From Lachnospiraceae bacterium (GTDB lineage Bacteria > Bacillota > Clostridia > Lachnospirales > Lachnospiraceae), in the NCBI GenBank assembly GCA_022845955.1, contig AP025576.1, forward strand, positions 930,001 through 994,000: 64,000 bases of DNA, read 5' to 3'. The position numbers and the translations under genes are program-made. Positions 63,441 through 64,000 of this stretch are shown here, one piece after another; positions within the stretch are counted from its first letter, which is position 1, and the number at the start of each line of letters is the position of its first letter. Below the pieces are notes generated by a model. It did not search any database. It was not told where the DNA came from and saw nothing but the letters and a program-made list of their open reading frames with translations.

Positions 63441-63485
63441 TTCTTACTCCGGTTTGGGGATGCCGTACCCAAACCGGAGTAAGAA
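63441..63485. terminator. Inverted repeat between converging genes
   Basis: Arms TTCTTACTCCGGTTTGGG (63441-63458) and its perfect reverse complement (63468-63485) enclose a nine-base loop. No long T run, but position after the DedA gene and the Rpn pseudogene suits a bidirectional terminator. Confidence 0.6.
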
Positions 63486-63514
63486 CCCATATTAGTGCCA
63501 AAACACCTTTTTAA

Positions 63515-64000
63515 TTATATATCAAACTCTTTAAAGAGCTTTTTCTGAAATGCAGGGTCGCTGGCAGCCCTGACGATATCCTCCGTACGGTTTTGCTCGG
63601 CAAGGAGCCGGTTTAAGAGGTTTACCCTTTCCTGGCCTTTGCTTTGCCCTTTTTCCATGCCTTTTTCCATTCCAATCTCAAGAATATTCATCTTCACAGC
63701 CTCCCATTCTTCCGATTGCTTTACTTCTTTTACAATCCGGTCCAGCTTCGCAATCCTTTTGTCCTTTACCAGTATTTCCGGATTATCCAGCGTTGTATTC
63801 TTCATATATTGTAGTAAACTAACCAGTTCCTGTCTCCCGTTAAGGCTTGTCATATTCAGGAATATTTTTTTCGTCCCGCTTTTAGTATGGGGGTATCCAG
63901 CAGTCCCTGGTAAAAACGGGAGCGTTTCCGCAGATTATCATTTCTGGAGTCATTCTGCATTTCCGTATTAAACTGCCGGTTTTGCCCGTCGCGTGCCCAG
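63515..64000 (-). pseudogene. Rpn/PD-(D/E)XK transposase-like nuclease, deleted and frameshifted, cut by window edge
   Basis: The 5' part, read from the window edge, encodes WARDGQNRQFNTEMQND then KRSRFYQGLLDTPILKAG and hits a stop at 63858-63856. EMQ is part of the nuclease motif. The 3' part in another frame reads GTKKIFLNMTSL and runs to 63515 with the repetitive tail GMEKGMEKGQSKGQ typical of Rpn proteins. In intact members about 50 residues separate these parts. The deletion has also shifted the frame. Rpn proteins are recombination-promoting nucleases related to transposases; this copy should be inactive. Confidence 0.78.

Overview
The window looks like chromosomal DNA from a carbohydrate-degrading Lachnospiraceae-type Clostridia (Firmicutes), probably a gut commensal. 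The reasons are strong AGGAGG-type ribosome sites, mid-range GC, YesM/YesN two-component pairs, LplB/YtcP-type sugar importers without a linked ATPase, MscL with a C-terminal zinc ribbon, and many cytoplasmic glycosidases. No rRNA, tRNA, CRISPR array, integrase or intact insertion sequence was seen. The assignment to a family is inference; the species cannot be named from the sequence alone.

Layout. 1-1192: 3' part of a GH35 beta-galactosidase gene cut by the window edge. 1881-3830: an orphan membrane-anchored coiled-coil protein with a Cys/His-rich domain and an acidic 11-residue tandem repeat. 3851-10939: a LysR regulator, a MarR regulator coupled to a heterodimeric ABC exporter, a DMT transporter and an HD hydrolase. 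10965-21844: an orphan lipid- or membrane-tethered propeller-like protein, then a YesM/YesN pair divergent from an importer operon that ends in a GH98-like, NPCBM-bearing enzyme. Three copies of a 10-bp direct repeat sit against the promoter of that operon. 21978-27765: MscL, a cytidylate-kinase-like protein, and a MoxR/DUF58/transglutaminase operon. 28106-28862: a DUF4143 ATPase pseudogene.

28964-43934 is the most distinctive part. A six-hairpin glycosidase and a MATE transporter precede a PrpR-like regulator whose AAA+ domain is degenerate. Divergent from the regulator is an operon of a four-carbon acid-sugar kinase, an iron-type alcohol dehydrogenase, a DapA-family aldolase, a PdxA-family dehydrogenase, a sugar-type importer and a cytoplasmic Asp-box (sialidase-like) hydrolase. 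Together these look like a pathway that imports a glycoside or acid sugar, trims it, and converts a C4 acid to triose phosphate. The exact substrate is not one I can name.

44108-59328: a second YesM/YesN pair, a DUF2284 protein, divergent GH3/GH35 genes, and a xylan-type importer operon with GH39 and a frameshifted GH43. 59477-63371: a D-amino-acid-type transaminase, a YkvI-like transporter, a divergent LysR regulator behind a very long hairpin, and a DedA protein. The right edge carries an Rpn-type nuclease pseudogene.

The three importer operons all lack an ATP-binding subunit and probably share an MsmX-like ATPase encoded elsewhere. Start codons were re-chosen from ribosome-binding sites where the longest open frame looked too long.
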